DNA of 6,742 bases from M2408 sp046303515 (GTDB lineage Bacteria > Bacteroidota > Bacteroidia > Flavobacteriales_D > Crocinitomicaceae): positions 1 through 6,742 of the forward strand of contig JBKCGI010000064.1 of assembly GCA_046303515.1 (NCBI GenBank), given 5' to 3'. The notes beneath the pieces were generated by a model, which made no database searches, was not told the DNA's origin, and saw only the letters and a program-made list of their open reading frames with translations. Of this stretch, positions 5,487 to 6,742 are shown piece after piece (position 1 is the stretch's first letter; each line of letters starts with the position of its first letter). Made by a program: the position numbers and the translations under genes.

Positions 5487-6422
5487 TTATTTCGAAACAA
5501 AGTAGTATTTCACTTCACCAAAGCTTTCCTTGTTCTCAGTTTCATTGTAAAAAATCTCCCTAAGTTTTAGGGTGTCTTTTTTATATTCAAATTTATATAA
5601 ATTTTCAACCGATTCTCGATAAAAACCAAATTCTTCGTTTTTGTTTTTTTGAGTTACAATTTCGATTACATCGTGTTCAAAAATACCATTCATTTCTCTG
5701 AAAAAATTCCAAAGTATGATTCTGTAGAAAGGAGGATAGCCATTTATTTTCCCAAATTTGTCAACTGAAATGGATTTATTTAAAGGAGTTTTGTTTTCAT
5801 CCAGTATTTTGTATTTTCCTTGTAAAATTGTTGCACTTATGAAGTAATTGATACTTTCGTCAAAAACATCTTCTTTACACGTGTTTTTTACTTTTTTAAG
5901 TTGAACTTTCAAATTGTCGTGCTTCACAATTCGTAATATCGTATCATTATTTTGAACGATAAAATCAATTTTTTTAAAGTGCTGTGAATAATTATTTCCT
6001 AATTTTTTACCATCAAAAATACTGTGCTTGTAAATTAATTGTTTGTTTTTCCAATCAAAATAGTGTAAAGTACTACTTTCTGTCTGACCGTATTCATAGT
6101 CGTAAAATCCTATCAAATTATTTTGTACATTTTTAGAATCTATGAAAACTTCATAATAAGGATGTTCTTCTTGTGTTTTATATGGTGATTTGTATTTTTT
6201 GATTGAATTTAAATATTCTATATTCACCCAAACTCCTTCAATGGAATGAACGAAATCTTCTAAGGATTGTTCGGTTTCTAGTATACCTTGTAAAGAATCT
6301 TGTAACTCAGTATTTTTATCGGAATTTGTTTCTTTTTTTGGATCTTGCTGTTGACATGAAATTAAGCAAACAAAAAGTACCGTAAAGATATTTAATCTAG
6401 ATATAATTTGTTTGACTGGCAT
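5487..6422 (-). CDS. Putative lipoprotein, unknown function
   Basis: The 311-residue product has a lipoprotein signal peptide: basic start (MPVKQIISR), hydrophobic run (10-21) and a lipobox LISC with Cys23. A polar Gln/Lys/Asp/Asn-rich linker (24-58) comes next, then a body with many aromatic residues that begins with EGVWVNIEYL (about 62-71). The GxW followed by alternating strands is reminiscent of lipocalin-like or beta-sandwich lipoproteins of Bacteroidetes, but no family can be named with confidence. The C-terminal half is also strand-rich (for example ILRIVKHDNLKVQLKKV, YKFEYKKDTLKLREIFY). It starts only five bases after the dxr stop codon, which suggests co-transcription with dxr, although a functional link is not implied. 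The ATG at 6422 is directly followed by the signal peptide, so the start is secure. An anchored periplasmic or outer-membrane location is expected. Confidence 0.75.
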   Translation of the reverse strand: MPVKQIISRLNIFTVLFVCLISCQQQDPKKETNSDKNTELQDSLQGILETEQSLEDFVHSIEGVWVNIEYLNSIKKYKSPYKTQEEHPYYEVFIDSKNVQNNLIGFYDYEYGQTESSTLHYFDWKNKQLIYKHSIFDGKKLGNNYSQHFKKIDFIVQNNDTILRIVKHDNLKVQLKKVKNTCKEDVFDESINYFISATILQGKYKILDENKTPLNKSISVDKFGKINGYPPFYRIILWNFFREMNGIFEHDVIEIVTQKNKNEEFGFYRESVENLYKFEYKKDTLKLREIFYNETENKESFGEVKYYFVSK

Positions 6423-6427
6423 GTTCT

Positions 6428-6742
6428 TTATTTAGATACAAACCCCCTCGCCAATCTCCTTGCCTCCTCATCAACCGCAACAAAATCTTCGTAAACTGCC
6501 TGTTTCACAAAAGAACAATCATGCATCACTTTTCTGTTGATTTCCGCAATGTCTAAAAAACCAATTTTCTCTTCCAAAAAGGCTTGAACGGTAATTTCGT
6601 TGGCAGCGTTTAGTGCGCAAGCTGCAGTACCTTTTTTATCCATGGCTTCGTAAGCAGAATTTAAGTTCACGAAAGTTTCACGATCTGGTTTTTCGAAAGT
6701 CAAAGAAGGATAATCCATGAAATTGAAACGTGGAAAATCTGT
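6428..6742 (-). CDS. dxr: 1-deoxy-D-xylulose 5-phosphate reductoisomerase, C-terminal part
   Basis: Only the last 104 codons are in the window; the 5' part lies beyond the right edge. The visible protein begins TDFPRFNFMDYPSLTFEKPD and carries GTAACALNAANEITVQAFL followed by IGFLDIAEINRKVM. These are the hallmark C-terminal segments of Dxr (compare ALNAANEITVAAFL in the E. coli enzyme). Dxr converts 1-deoxy-D-xylulose 5-phosphate to 2-C-methyl-D-erythritol 4-phosphate using NADPH, the committed step of the MEP pathway to isoprenoids, in the cytoplasm. The catalytic metal- and NADPH-binding residues are upstream and cannot be checked; this part is the C-terminal helical domain. The ATG at 6718 is internal, not the start. 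The TAA at 6430-6428 is five bases before a lipoprotein gene, whereas in many Bacteroidetes dxr is followed by the protease gene rseP. Confidence 0.93.
   Translation of the reverse strand, partial: TDFPRFNFMDYPSLTFEKPDRETFVNLNSAYEAMDKKGTAACALNAANEITVQAFLEEKIGFLDIAEINRKVMHDCSFVKQAVYEDFVAVDEEARRLARGFVSK

Noticed and set aside
5285..5500. Open frame of 71 codons on the minus strand in the spacer
   Set aside because: It runs through the GC-rich repeat element and the promoter region, has a low-complexity Pro/Ser composition (for example SPPPLSPSP) from the G-run DNA, and overlaps the end of the lipoprotein gene; it is not a credible protein.

Overview
The window is AT-rich (roughly one third G+C by eye) and looks like a chromosomal segment of a member of the Bacteroidetes, most likely Flavobacteriaceae or a close relative. 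The reasons are: start codons without Shine-Dalgarno sequences; several good matches to the Bacteroidetes -7 promoter box TAnnTTTG; lipoproteins with short signal peptides ending in Leu-Ile/Phe-Ser/Ala-Cys; LytS-type kinase and LytTR-type regulator genes; and short repeats of the kind CTTCGACTTCGCTCAG / TTGAGCTTGTCGAA that are common between genes in flavobacteria. No tRNA, rRNA, CRISPR array, transposase or phage gene was seen.

Layout from left to right. (1) 1-412, minus: a GtrA-family membrane protein, its 3' end cut by the window edge. (2) 498-1616, plus: the clamp-loader subunit delta-prime (holB type), the only plus-strand gene. (3) 1628-1873 and 1929-2528, minus: a two-helix mini membrane protein and, upstream of it, an unrecognised lipoprotein; this pair converges on holB with an 11-base gap. 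(4) 2602-5234, minus: a three-gene signalling locus read in the order LiaF-like membrane protein, LytS-type sensor kinase, LytTR response regulator. (5) 5235-5486: a gene-free spacer holding the likely promoter of the signalling locus and a GC-rich repeat element. (6) 5487-6422, minus: a second unrecognised lipoprotein. (7) 6428-6742, minus: the C-terminal part of dxr (MEP isoprenoid pathway), cut by the right edge.

The most coherent system is the LiaF-like/LytS/LytTR locus. The first two genes overlap by 8 bases, so they are probably translationally coupled. The LiaF-like protein carries four membrane segments and a C-terminal domain with five FGG motifs. By analogy with LiaFSR and VraTSR of Firmicutes, it may modulate the kinase in an envelope-stress circuit; that role is inference. 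A perfect 21-base-pair inverted repeat lies between the kinase and regulator genes. Its outer end supplies the kinase stop codon, which suggests that a repeat element landed inside the operon and may now affect how much regulator is made.

The remaining genes are housekeeping (delta-prime, Dxr) or of unknown function (two lipoproteins, one small membrane protein). I do not see a clearly new multi-gene system. The points most worth a second look are the repeat-interrupted signalling operon, the FGG-repeat membrane protein and the composite repeat at about 5393-5473.
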